Notes under the pieces: generated by a model
Told to the model about the DNA's origin: nothing
Databases searched by the model: none
The model's input: only the letters and a program-made list of their open reading frames with translations
In this document: piece after piece, positions 8,381 to 17,843 of the stretch
How positions within the stretch are numbered: position 1 is the stretch's first letter
How the letters are laid out: each line of letters starts with the position of its first letter
Position numbers and translations under genes: made by a program
Origin: GCA-2746605 sp963710615
GTDB taxonomy: Bacteria; Bacteroidota; Ignavibacteria; Ignavibacteriales; Melioribacteraceae
DNA length: 64,000 nt
Reading direction: 5' to 3'
Assembly: GCA_963710615.1 (NCBI GenBank)
Contig: CAVQBF010000027.1
Coordinates: 124,001-188,000 of the forward strand

Positions 8381-9742
8381 TTACACAACACCTTGATCCA
8401 TCATAGAATCAGCAACTTTTAAGAATCCACCAATATTTGCGCCATTTACGTAATTCCCTGGTGTACCAAATCTATCGGCAATATCAACACATGTTTTATG
8501 TATATCTTTCATTATTCCTTTTAGTTTAGTATCAACTTCTTCTCTACTCCATGGATATCTCATACTATTTTGGCTCATCTCCAATCCCGAAACAGCAACA
8601 CCACCGGCATTTGCTGCTTTACCTGGACCGTAAAGTATTTTTTCCGCTAGGAAAATGTCTATGCCATCTTGGGTAGTCGGCATATTAGCGCCTTCACTAA
8701 TTACATATATGCCTTTGTTGATAAGATTCTGAGCATCATTACCATTTATTTCATTTTGAGTTGCACTTGGGAATGCACAATCAGCTTTATGATTCCACAA
8801 TGGATTAGAATCAGCATTTGGATCTGTATCCTGATAAACAGCGTTCGGATATTTATCTACATACTCTTTAATTCTTCCACGCTTAACATTTTTAAGATCC
8901 ATAACAAATGATAATTTTTCAATGTCTATTCCTTCTTCATCGTAAATGTAACCAGTTGAATCAGAAAGCGTAACAACTTTGCCTCCCATCTCAAGAATTT
9001 TCTCTGTGGTATATTGCGCCACATTGCCACTGCCTGAAACAAGGCAAGTTTTACCTTCCAAAGTTTCCCCTCGTGTATCAAGCATTTCTGCTGCAAAATA
9101 TACAGCGCCATACCCGGTTGCTTCGGGTCTAATTAATGATCCGCCCCAGTTCAATCCTTTTCCGGTTAAAACCCCAGAAAATTCATTTCTTAGTTTTTTA
9201 TATTGTCCAAATAAGTAGCCAATTTCTCTCCCGCCAACACCAATATCGCCAGCCGGCACATCTGTATTTGGCCCAATGTGTCTAAATAATTCACTCATAA
9301 AGGCTTGACAGAATCTCATAATTTTTAGATCACTTTTCCCTTTGGGATCAAAATCTGAACCCCCTTTACCGCCACCCATTGGTAATGTAGTTAAGCTATT
9401 TTTAAAGACTTGTTCAAATGCCAAAAATTTTAATATCCCTTGATTAACAGACGGGTGGAATCTCAATCCTCCTTTATAAGGGCCAATAGCACTATTCATT
9501 TCAATTCTATAACCTCTGTTAATATGAATTTCACCTTGTTCATCAACCCATGGGACACGGAAGGATATTATTCTCTCAGGCTCAATAATTCTTTCTAGAA
9601 CTTTTGCGGTCCTATACTCAGGGTGCCTATCTAAAACAATTGAGAGTGATTCGGCAACCTCATTAACGGCTTGGTGAAATTCCGGTTCACTTGGATTTTT
9701 AGCTTTCACTTCTTCCATTAAGTCTTTAACGTATTGGGACAT
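8381..9742 (-). CDS. gdhA: Glutamate dehydrogenase, NADP-type hexameric
   Basis: 453 residues from the ATG at 9742, chosen for its AAGGAGA ribosome-binding site and the conserved MSQYVKDLMEEVKAKNP start; a longer frame to 9814 is unlikely. Catalyses 2-oxoglutarate + NH4+ + NAD(P)H to glutamate. Visible: RFHPSVN substrate region, TLPMGGGKGGSDFDPKGKS with catalytic Lys126, dinucleotide loop GSGNVA (237-242), and SDSTG (260-264) after strand 2, the same pattern as in the NADP-dependent E. coli enzyme. An assimilatory, NADPH-using role is therefore likely. It is 89 bases after the copy-1 receiver/PEP-synthase-like gene and before copy 2, as part of a duplicated pair. Confidence 0.95.
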   Translation of the reverse strand: MSQYVKDLMEEVKAKNPSEPEFHQAVNEVAESLSIVLDRHPEYRTAKVLERIIEPERIISFRVPWVDEQGEIHINRGYRIEMNSAIGPYKGGLRFHPSVNQGILKFLAFEQVFKNSLTTLPMGGGKGGSDFDPKGKSDLKIMRFCQAFMSELFRHIGPNTDVPAGDIGVGGREIGYLFGQYKKLRNEFSGVLTGKGLNWGGSLIRPEATGYGAVYFAAEMLDTRGETLEGKTCLVSGSGNVAQYTTEKILEMGGKVVTLSDSTGYIYDEEGIDIEKLSFVMDLKNVKRGRIKEYVDKYPNAVYQDTDPNADSNPLWNHKADCAFPSATQNEINGNDAQNLINKGIYVISEGANMPTTQDGIDIFLAEKILYGPGKAANAGGVAVSGLEMSQNSMRYPWSREEVDTKLKGIMKDIHKTCVDIADRFGTPGNYVNGANIGGFLKVADSMMDQGVV

Positions 9743-9831
9743 AGCATTTCTCCTTAAGCTTTTTGATTTAGTGTATTTATTTATTAAAAGGAAATGAAAA
9801 TTTTTAAGCCTCAAAAATGTTAATTAAAGAA

Positions 9832-12813
9832 TTATTTTGGCTTATAAATCACACCTTTATTTTTTTGTCCACTTATTTTTGTTATTAATGCCTTATCAAA
9901 CCTTAAGTGCCGAGTAAATGAATATTCTTCAACTGATGGTTGCTTAGCCAACCACTCCCAATCAACAAAACAATCATCTTTTTCATCACCAACTGTAAAA
10001 TAGCCAATACCAAATGATGTAATATTATGGAAAAAATGCGATCCTTGTGAGGGAGTAACGCTAAAGTCCTTGAAGCTACTTTCTACAATTACAGAAGCTC
10101 CCGATATCTGATCCCAAGTGACCGGAATACCCAACCAATGGTCTAAACTTCCCCATCTTCCTACACCAATGAGAATATAATTTCTTTTTTCTTCAATTAA
10201 TTTTTCGTTAAGATTACTAATTTCAATCGCAATATCTTTGCTCTTGCTTCTTTCAAATTTATTTTTATCAACAACAATGATATCATATATGCTATCATCA
10301 ATTCCATCACCCAGTACTTGCAAGCTTTGGCAAACAATGTCTTCTCTATTTGTATTTGTAAATTCAATATTGCCGGCTTCCCTGGTCATAACCATTGGAC
10401 GCATCTGAAGAATAGCAAATTCTTTTAGTTCTCCGGGAGGAACAGAGAGATTGACTGCAAATTCAATTTCAACCTGAGTTCCCATACCCCAAGTTCCAAA
10501 ATTCATAATTAAATCAAGCACTTCTGGCAATGGAAAAGCTTTATGCTTAAGAATTGGGGCAAATGTTACCACTCTTTTTCCGTTACGAGAAATTCCATCA
10601 TAAACTGCTTCATTTTCTGGAGAGTAAGTTGAACCAATAAAATTGAGTGTCTGGTCTTTTTCCGAAACGGAAAGTTGATAATTTTTAACTAGATTTTTCG
10701 GAACAACATTTTCACCAGTGAACATCTTACCATTGAAATTTAAGGCATAAAAGTTTTGCTGTGCGTTTTGAATCGTATCTGCGGTTGAAAAGAACTGCAT
10801 TAGATGTCTTGGGTACTTTGGGCAAAATCGGACAGTATTACCACCTTCAACAACTGTTTTACCTAAACCAAGGGCAACAAGTGCAATACCATCCTCTGCT
10901 TTTTGAGGTGGGATAGGATAGAAATTATATGATTTAGCCACACCTGAAACTTCAGGGTAAAATCTTTCATCATGCTGTGAACCAACTAATTTTTGAATGA
11001 TTACAGCCATCTTTTCTTCTTCTAAACGATAAGAAGTAACCTTAAGATAATCCTTTGCTTTAGTAAGAAATGTAGAGGCATAAACTAATTTTATTGTTTG
11101 AAGCAATTCATCAAGTCTTACGTCAATATCGTTATCTTTGTTTGGAATCATATAAGTTTGGTAAACGCCTGCAAAAGGTTGAAACTGTGAATCTTCTAAA
11201 AGGCTGGAAGATCTGACCGCTAGTGGAGTTTTAATAATGCTTAAGAACTCTATTAACTTCAAAATCACGTCACTTGGAAATTTTTCAGCTTCAAGAAATC
11301 TTCTGACTATCACTTCATCATTAACTTCGTTAATTCCAAAATTCAATAATTCATTTTCTTCCAAAAATCTATCAAAAACATCCGTGGCTAAAACAACTGC
11401 TGAGGGGACATATATTTCAAGTCCATCAAATTTATTTTCAATATCAAAGTTGGTAATAAGTGAATTAATAAAGCCCAACCCTCTTGCTTTACCACCCAAA
11501 GAACCGCCACCAATTCTAGCATAACTATTTTTAGGATCAAATGTATCCCTATTGAATTCTGTTATTGTGCCTCTTTGACGGATTTCTTGGTATTGATGGA
11601 TGCTCTGTACAAGGTCATTTCTAAGCTCCAGTGCAGATTTATAATCTTCGATAGTTTTTGGTCTGAATTTTTTTGCAAGCCAAAATTCAGTTCTTGCTTT
11701 TAACCAGTTAGAAAAATGATTTTTTTTTGCATGAAAAAGAATAGATTCTTCGGGCACAATTGATAATTGTTCTTCCAGTGAAATTAAATTTGTCGCTCTA
11801 CCTACTTCAGTGCCATCGGGCATTTTGAAAATAAAATCACCAAAACCAAAATTTTTGATCAAGAAGTCTTTTAGATCATGAAGGAGTCTAGGAGAATTTT
11901 TATATAAAAATCCTATGTTGGCTTTTTCAGCAAACTCTGAATGATCCTCTTGGCTTGATTGCAAAATAATTGGGATATCATCCTGAAGTTCTTTAACCTT
12001 ATTAGCAAAAATAATTCCTGCATCAGGATCCTTAACACCATTTCGCGGAAAATTGATATCAGAAATTATACCCAAAATATATTTTTGATATTTTTCAAAA
12101 TATGCCCAAGCTTCTTCATATGTTGTGCATAATAGAATTTTGGGGCGGGCACGCATTCGAAGAAATTTATGAGATGTATTAATTCCTTCAGAAATTAATC
12201 TTTGAGACTGTTCAAAAACTTGAGAATAAATTAATGGAAGGTAGGTTGAGTAAAACTTAACATCATCTTCAACTAAAATAATTGCCTGAACTCCCACAAC
12301 TTCAGTATCATTTTCAATATTTTTTTTATCTTCAACATATTTGACTATCCCCATTAAAAGTTTGTAGTCACCTTGCCAAATAAAGATTCGTTCAAATAAA
12401 TGGAAATTGGGATCGTGAGCAATAGCTTTACGCTCTTTATTATCGTATGCTAGAAGAATTAATGGGAGGTCAATTTTGTGTTCGTGAACTTTCTTAGCAA
12501 ATTCTATAACATGCATATCTTCAATATGCATGGTTGAAATAATTAGGTCAAAATTTCTTGATGAAGCGGCAATTTCTAATGCCTCTTCACCAGTTGTAAC
12601 ATGCGTAATTTCTGGAGAGTGACTTAAGTTAAGGGTATGATACTCTTCCCTGATAAGTTCATATAATCTCCCGTCTTCTTCAAATAGATAGTTATCATAC
12701 AGACTAGAGACAAGTAAGATATCTCTAATCTTAAACTTCATAAGTTTATGAAACTTTTTTAGTCTGCTGCCGTAAACATCAGTTACTTGTATAGTACCAA
12801 TTTCTTTTTTCAT
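9832..12813 (-). CDS. Dual receiver plus PEP-synthase ATP-binding domain protein (copy 1)
   Basis: 993 residues, same architecture as the protein at 5285-8278 and similar over the full length. Degenerate receiver (~30-160) with Thr94 at the acceptor position (DLIIST); intact receiver (~175-320) with Glu182/Asp183, acceptor Asp252 (IISDINFP) and Lys in LYKNS; then the PPDK/PEP-synthase ATP-binding domain (IGGGSLGGKARGLGF, AVRSSSLLEDS, ILQMRPMV); then the shared C-terminal region (GVGRWGSLDHWLGIPVTW and QGSHFFHNITS). As in its paralogue, no phospho-His swivel domain or PEP barrel is present. It starts 60 bases after the NAD-type GDH, implying co-expression. Whether it phosphorylates, binds or otherwise controls GDH is unknown. 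Confidence 0.85.
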   Translation of the reverse strand: MKKEIGTIQVTDVYGSRLKKFHKLMKFKIRDILLVSSLYDNYLFEEDGRLYELIREEYHTLNLSHSPEITHVTTGEEALEIAASSRNFDLIISTMHIEDMHVIEFAKKVHEHKIDLPLILLAYDNKERKAIAHDPNFHLFERIFIWQGDYKLLMGIVKYVEDKKNIENDTEVVGVQAIILVEDDVKFYSTYLPLIYSQVFEQSQRLISEGINTSHKFLRMRARPKILLCTTYEEAWAYFEKYQKYILGIISDINFPRNGVKDPDAGIIFANKVKELQDDIPIILQSSQEDHSEFAEKANIGFLYKNSPRLLHDLKDFLIKNFGFGDFIFKMPDGTEVGRATNLISLEEQLSIVPEESILFHAKKNHFSNWLKARTEFWLAKKFRPKTIEDYKSALELRNDLVQSIHQYQEIRQRGTITEFNRDTFDPKNSYARIGGGSLGGKARGLGFINSLITNFDIENKFDGLEIYVPSAVVLATDVFDRFLEENELLNFGINEVNDEVIVRRFLEAEKFPSDVILKLIEFLSIIKTPLAVRSSSLLEDSQFQPFAGVYQTYMIPNKDNDIDVRLDELLQTIKLVYASTFLTKAKDYLKVTSYRLEEEKMAVIIQKLVGSQHDERFYPEVSGVAKSYNFYPIPPQKAEDGIALVALGLGKTVVEGGNTVRFCPKYPRHLMQFFSTADTIQNAQQNFYALNFNGKMFTGENVVPKNLVKNYQLSVSEKDQTLNFIGSTYSPENEAVYDGISRNGKRVVTFAPILKHKAFPLPEVLDLIMNFGTWGMGTQVEIEFAVNLSVPPGELKEFAILQMRPMVMTREAGNIEFTNTNREDIVCQSLQVLGDGIDDSIYDIIVVDKNKFERSKSKDIAIEISNLNEKLIEEKRNYILIGVGRWGSLDHWLGIPVTWDQISGASVIVESSFKDFSVTPSQGSHFFHNITSFGIGYFTVGDEKDDCFVDWEWLAKQPSVEEYSFTRHLRFDKALITKISGQKNKGVIYKPK

Positions 12814-12873
12814 CCGGTACTTTCATATAAGTTATTAAAATTTTGACAGACTAAAATAGCCAGCTTAAGCCAA

Positions 12874-14214
12874 CTAAACCAGTCCTTGATCCATCATTGC
12901 ATCAGCTACTTTTAAGAAACCTGCAATGTTTGCACCATTTACATAATTGCCTGGTGTACCAAACCTATCAGCTGTTTCGATGCAGGTTGAATGTATTCTT
13001 ATCATGATTTCGCGTAATCTTGCATCAACTTCTTCCCTCGACCATGGCAGTCTCATGCTATTCTGCGTCATTTCAAGACCTGATGTTGCGACACCGCCTG
13101 CATTTGATGCTTTACCCGGTGCATACAAAATACCAGCTTCTGTAAATAATTTATACGCTTCAATTGATGTAGGCATATTAGCACCTTCGCAAACACACAT
13201 ACAATTGTTTTGAATAAGATTTTTCGCATCATCAGTTTCAATTTCATTCTGCGTAGCACAAGGCAGAGCTACATCAACTTTTACTTCCCAAGGTCTCTTA
13301 CCAGAAATAAATTCGACATTAAACTTTTTGGCGTAGTCTTCAATTACATCATTATTACTCGAGCGTAAATCTAACATATACTCAATTTTTTCTCCAATAA
13401 TACCATTAGGATCATAAATATATCCATCTGGTCCAGATAGCGTAACTACTTTACCGCCTAAGTCGTTTACTTTTTGAACAGCTCCCCAAGCAACATTGCC
13501 AAAACCTGACACAGCAACTGTTTTACCTTCAAAGGTAGTACCTTTTGTTTTAAGCATTTCTTCAGCAAAATAAACAACTCCAAATCCGGTTGCTTCTGGT
13601 CTTATAAGTGAACCGCCCCAATTTAATCCTTTGCCGGTTAGAACTCCTGTAAATTCATTTCTTAATCTTTTATATTGACCAAACAAAAAGCCAATCTCTC
13701 TTGCTCCAACTCCAATATCACCTGCAGGAACATCAGTATTAGGTCCAATATGTCTGAAAAGTTCTGTCATAAAACTTTGGCAAAATCGCATTATTTCATT
13801 ATCGCTTTTACCTTTAGGATTAAAATCAGAACCACCTTTACCTCCGCCCATAGGAAGCGTAGTTAAGCTGTTTTTAAATACTTGTTCAAATGCTAAAAAT
13901 TTAAGAATTCCTAAAGTAACAGAGGGGTGAAAACGTAAACCGCCTTTGTAGGGCCCGATAGCACTATTCATTTCAATTCTAAAACCACGGTTAACATGAA
14001 TCTCACCTTGATCATCCATCCAAGGGACTCTAAACATTAGCACTCTTTCAGGTTCTACCATTCTTTCAAGTATTTTAGCATACATGTATTCGGGGTGGCG
14101 ACTTAATACTAAATCCAATGATTCAGTTACTTCTTCAATAGCTTGATGAAATTCAGGCTCAGCGGGGTTCTTTGCTTTTACATCAGCAATAATTCGTTTT
14201 ACATAATCTGACAT
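12874..14214 (-). CDS. Glutamate dehydrogenase, NAD-type hexameric
   Basis: 446 residues from the ATG at 14214 (GGAG ribosome-binding site 10 bases before; conserved MSDYVKRIIADVKAKNP start). Same fold as the neighbouring gdhA with catalytic Lys126 in PMGGGKGGSDFNPKGKS. The cofactor region differs: loop GFGNVAWGA (237-245) and TLSGPDGYIYDPNG, where SGPDG replaces SDSTG. That pattern is the one of the NAD-dependent Clostridium symbiosum enzyme, so a catabolic, NAD-linked role is likely. It is the first gene of the minus-strand block that ends at 3837. Confidence 0.93.
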   Translation of the reverse strand: MSDYVKRIIADVKAKNPAEPEFHQAIEEVTESLDLVLSRHPEYMYAKILERMVEPERVLMFRVPWMDDQGEIHVNRGFRIEMNSAIGPYKGGLRFHPSVTLGILKFLAFEQVFKNSLTTLPMGGGKGGSDFNPKGKSDNEIMRFCQSFMTELFRHIGPNTDVPAGDIGVGAREIGFLFGQYKRLRNEFTGVLTGKGLNWGGSLIRPEATGFGVVYFAEEMLKTKGTTFEGKTVAVSGFGNVAWGAVQKVNDLGGKVVTLSGPDGYIYDPNGIIGEKIEYMLDLRSSNNDVIEDYAKKFNVEFISGKRPWEVKVDVALPCATQNEIETDDAKNLIQNNCMCVCEGANMPTSIEAYKLFTEAGILYAPGKASNAGGVATSGLEMTQNSMRLPWSREEVDARLREIMIRIHSTCIETADRFGTPGNYVNGANIAGFLKVADAMMDQGLV

Positions 14215-14572
14215 TTTAAAATTTCTCCAGTATTTTATGATTTCTAAAAATATATTTGTCCCTATCAATTGGATCTTTCTCTGAACTGGTTTGGAATGAT
14301 GATGTGGTAAATATATTATCGATATTTGGAAAGCAGATAATCATTATAAAAACTACCAATCGGAAATAAGATTTTACTTAATTGGACATCTTTGTATTCT
14401 AAACATAAAGGCATTAAAATATATTAGCAAGGAAAAAGTTATTTAATTAAAATAACTTTTATGATTCTATATAATTTTAAAGCATTTGTGGTAAAAAAAA
14501 TGGGAGAATAAACTGACAATTAAAAAGCTTATTCTCCCATAATACAAGTTTTATTTAGAAAATTTTACCTAA
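14215..14572. other. Intergenic region upstream of the GDH block
   Basis: 358 bases, very AT-rich. It must hold the promoter of the minus-strand GDH block and contains the terminator of the ompA-like gene at its far end (14493-14540). I see no RNA gene, riboswitch-like conserved core or convincing -33/-7 promoter pair. Confidence 0.5.
14493..14540 (-). terminator. Rho-independent terminator of the ompA/SPOR gene
   Basis: A perfect 12-bp stem, ATGGGAGAATAA (14500-14511) and TTATTCTCCCAT (14529-14540), reads on the minus strand into eight T residues (14493-14500), just after the stop of the ompA-like gene at 14573. Confidence 0.88.
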
Positions 14573-16214
14573 TTATCTAATATAATTAAGGTAATCCTTT
14601 GTTCCTTCTAAATTATCGAAATAACCAATTCTAACCCTGTACCAATTTTCATTATTTTCATTTTTGGAAGCGATAAAAAACGCCGAGTGCCCTTTTGCAA
14701 TCAGATTTTCAACTTCTTTTTCAGCTTTAGATCTGTTTTTCCAGGATGAAACTTGAATGCAGAAATATTCACCGTCAGTAAATATTAAGCTTTCGATGTT
14801 ATATTCTGTCTCAAAATTATATTCAATAAAATTGATTGTTTTCATCAACTCTTGTCGTTTATCGTAAGAATTTTTCTCTTCTATTACAACTCTTCGGTTT
14901 AAGGCCCTGCCAAATTCAATAGTATTATCAGCAATTGGTTTACTTGAGCCCGAAGCAATGATTTCAAATCTGTTTTTGTCTAATCCTTTTTGAGTAAAAT
15001 AAGACAAAACTGAATTAGCTCTATTTAGTGAAAGTATTCTATTTGATTCTTCAGAACCTCTGTTATCGGTATGACCTTCTATAATCCATTTGGTATCAGA
15101 ATTCTCTTTTATAAAATCCGCCAATTTATCTAATCCCGATTTGGGGTTTGGCAGTAATGTTGATTCACCCGATTTAAAGTTAGCTGATCCGCCTAATACC
15201 AGTATTAAATCTTCAGCTTCAGAAAATTCTTCAATTTCTTCGGTTGGTTCTGCTGCTTTAACAATTGTTTCCTCGACCGGTTTTTCAATAATCTTTCTGC
15301 ATCCTTCTTCATCGACCAGCATATTTGCCGGAGTATCAGGACATTTATCAAGATAGTCATAAACTCCATCATTATCAGAATCCAACGGACATCCATCCGA
15401 ATCAACCGGAGCGCCAGCAATTGTATTAGGGCAAAGATCCAGATAATCAGCAACTCCATCTTTATCTGAGTCAACTGGGCAACCAAAAACGTCAACTTCT
15501 ACCCCTAGGGGAGTATCAGAACACATATCTTTATTATCTGATATGCCGTCACCATCTGAGTCTTTTGAAGAAATAAAATAGTAAGAAAAGCCACCAAACA
15601 AGAAGTGGAAGGCATCATCTTTACTATTCCAAATATCATCAATATTATCATTTATTAAATAGTTTAGTGTATAGCCAACATTAAAACTCATACGATCCGA
15701 AAGTAAAAATCTTATTCCAAATTCACCCATATAATCTTTATCATCATTAGCATAATCTCCGGCTGCATATCTGGGCATTTTTGTACCATCAGTTTTTAAT
15801 GGATCAAATATTAAGTAAGAAACACCGGCAAATAAGTAAGGCTGAACAACTGATCCTAATGAAAGGGAGTAAACTAGACCTGCTCCTCCAAATACAATCT
15901 TCGTATTAAATTCATCTATATCGGAAAAAAGGTTGATCAGTACTGTTTAATCCTTTACCCGAAACATATCCTCCGCCGCCTAACAATCTTATACCGAAAA
16001 CATGCGAACTGCTCGTTGGCAAGAAATATTCAAACGAACCTTTTCCAAAGTAATCAATTTTGGTATCAGGAAAGTCAGTACCCCCAATTGTTACTCCGCC
16101 TTCAGCAGTTATTACCCAGGAGTTTGAAAAAGGATGAGCGGATGAATTATTTTCTTGAGCAAATGAACTTACAAATAATCCAAAAGTTAGGATGATAACG
16201 AAAATAAATTTCAT
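14573..16214 (-). CDS. OmpA-family protein with TSP3 repeats and SPOR domain (one frameshift)
   Basis: Envelope protein of ~545 residues once repaired. N-terminal part (15912-16214): signal peptide ending FVSSFAQ, then an eight-strand-type barrel start. The frame breaks in a six-A run at 15925-15930 (five would restore it) and continues to 14573. Later domains: barrel continuation, thrombospondin type 3 Ca-binding repeats (DSDGDGISDNKD, DSDKDGVADYLD, DSDNDGVYDYLD), an OmpA peptidoglycan-binding domain (IIEGHTDNRGSEESNRILS, ALNRRVV), and a C-terminal SPOR domain (YFCIQVSSWKNRSKAEKEV) that binds denuded peptidoglycan. Two peptidoglycan-binding domains on one barrel suggest an outer-membrane anchor, perhaps with a septal bias (inference). 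Uninterrupted main segment: 14573-15778. Confidence 0.85.
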
Positions 16215-16429
16215 TAGTACTCCTTTTATTTTTATATAAATGCTTAATTTTTATTGACTTATATCATTAATATAAAGCTTTAGATTAATTAAAACAACTA
16301 AATAAACTAATCAAATAATAATTTTACTCGAATAATTTAAGTTTACGAGAATAAGAAATTATTACTATTTACATTTAGAATGGAAAATAAGAAGACAGTT
16401 ATAAGGTGTAGCACTTAAGAAAATAAAAA

Positions 16430-16449
16430 CCCCAACAAAATTGTTGGGG
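16430..16449 (-). terminator. Rho-independent terminator
   Basis: Stem CCCCAACAA (16430-16438) with TTGTTGGGG (16441-16449), followed on the minus strand by TTTTTATTTT. It ends the type IX secretion cargo gene that stops at 16480. Confidence 0.88.
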
Positions 16450-16479
16450 CTTAAATTTGTTAAAATGTTTTTTTAATGT

Positions 16480-17578
16480 CTATTTCATCAGTATCATTTT
16501 ACGCGTGATAGTTGCTTTGTCAGTCTTAAGAATATAGACATACACACCACTATTTAAATGGCTCGCATCAAATTCTTCACTATATGTTCCAGCTTCTAAT
16601 CTTTGATTTATAAGTTCGGCGACTTGCTGACCAATTGTATTATAAACCACAAGTGATACATTGGTAGCTTCTTGTAATGAGAAACTTATATTGGTTTTTG
16701 GATTAAACGGATTTGGATAATTCTGCGCGAGTTCAAATTTATTAGGAGCTTCTATGTGAACTTCCACAACATCCGAGTATTCAAATTGACCGTCAATATC
16801 AACTTGACGCAATCTGTAATAATAATCCCCTGCAGTTACTGTGTTATCTGTATAGGAATATAATTTTGGTGAGTTGCTGTTTCCATGTCCTTCAACAAAT
16901 CCAATTTTTTCCCACTTTGTCATTCTGAACTTGATTCAGAACCTTTCTTTCTATCTCAAAACCGTAATTATTAACTTCTGTTGCTGTCTCCCAAGCTAGT
17001 GCAACTTTGTTTTCTTCTGCAAATGCGGTAAATGTTGTTAGTTCTACAGGTAAAGCAGAATTTGTAGTAAATGATGCTTGTGCCGGAGTTCCTGCATCAT
17101 AAAAATATATTGTCCCAGCGTCACTTGTCACAGTTTTGTAATAGAATTCCACATAATAAGTTCCTGCCGCATCAACTACAGAATGATCTAGCAGATTTAT
17201 TGTTTGAGATAAACTGTAGTAATTAAATAAAGTTGAATTAACTTGACTAACATTTGATAAAGGTATACTAATAAAATCTGGTTGAGCATTACCATCTCTA
17301 TAAACCCTATAATATAATGTCGCAGAGTTTATTGTAGTACCATTGTCTGCCCAAATATATGCTTGCCCACCTTTTAAGAGCCAAGTATCTCCTGGAAATT
17401 TCTCACCATAAGGCTGACCATTTACTTCATCATCTACTATTTTCAAAATGTTACCAGAACCTAAATCGAATCTAACTACTTGTAAATGATTTAAGAAGTA
17501 ATCTGTTCTAAATCCCGCTCCTGCAAAAACACCGGAATAAATTCCAGTCAGAATTAAAATTGTAATTATTTTTTTCAT
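16480..17578 (-). CDS. Type IX secretion cargo protein, unknown N-terminal domain (one frameshift)
   Basis: Repaired length ~365 residues. Segment 16892-17578: signal peptide (MKKIITILILTGIYSGVFA), an unrecognised beta-rich region (~20-170), then a region shared with the two next cargo genes (ALPVELTTFTAF, ETATEVNNYGFEIERK). One extra G near 16916-16918 shifts the frame; segment 16480-16923 continues with KIGFVEGHGNSNS and the C-terminal sorting domain (FELAQNYPNPFNPKTNISFS, then YILKTDKATITRKMILMK). Such domains send proteins through the Bacteroidetes type IX system to the cell surface. A palindromic element is embedded in frame at 16919-16943. RBS AAAGGGGAAA precedes the ATG at 17578. Confidence 0.8.
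16919..16943. repeat. REP-like palindromic element in coding sequence (copy a)
   Basis: GTCATTCTGAAC then TTGATTCAGAACC on the plus strand: arms ATTCTGAA and TTCAGAAC around a short centre, one mismatch from a perfect palindrome. On the coding strand it encodes VLNQVQND inside the cargo protein. The same element occurs at the homologous place at 18285 and 22512. Confidence 0.65.
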
Positions 17579-17780
17579 TTTTTCCCCTTTAAACTGTGTT
17601 TATTTAACTCATCTCTACTAATAATCGGAGCTATAAAATGAAACTTTAGCTTAAAAGAAGAATTATTTGATTATAAAATATCAGTTAAAAGTCCGTTTAT
17701 AAATAAGACGAAATATCAAATTTGGTTTGAGGAATAATCAATTCTAGGATAATTTTTTTCTAATTAGTGGAAGCATAAAA

Positions 17781-17820
17781 AAATACCCCAAAAACTTTTA
17801 ATCAAATTATTGGGGTATTT
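17781..17820 (-). terminator. Rho-independent terminator
   Basis: Stem AAATACCCCAA (17781-17791) and TTGGGGTATTT (17810-17820), perfect over 11 bp, followed on the minus strand by a T-run (17777-17783). It ends the large nuclease cargo gene at 17844. Confidence 0.88.
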
Positions 17821-17843
17821 AAATTTGGTAAATTAATTAGAGA

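Noticed and set aside
5285..12813. Calling the two large proteins PEP synthases
   Set aside because: Only the ATP-binding domain is present; the phospho-His swivel and PEP-binding barrel are missing and receiver domains replace them.
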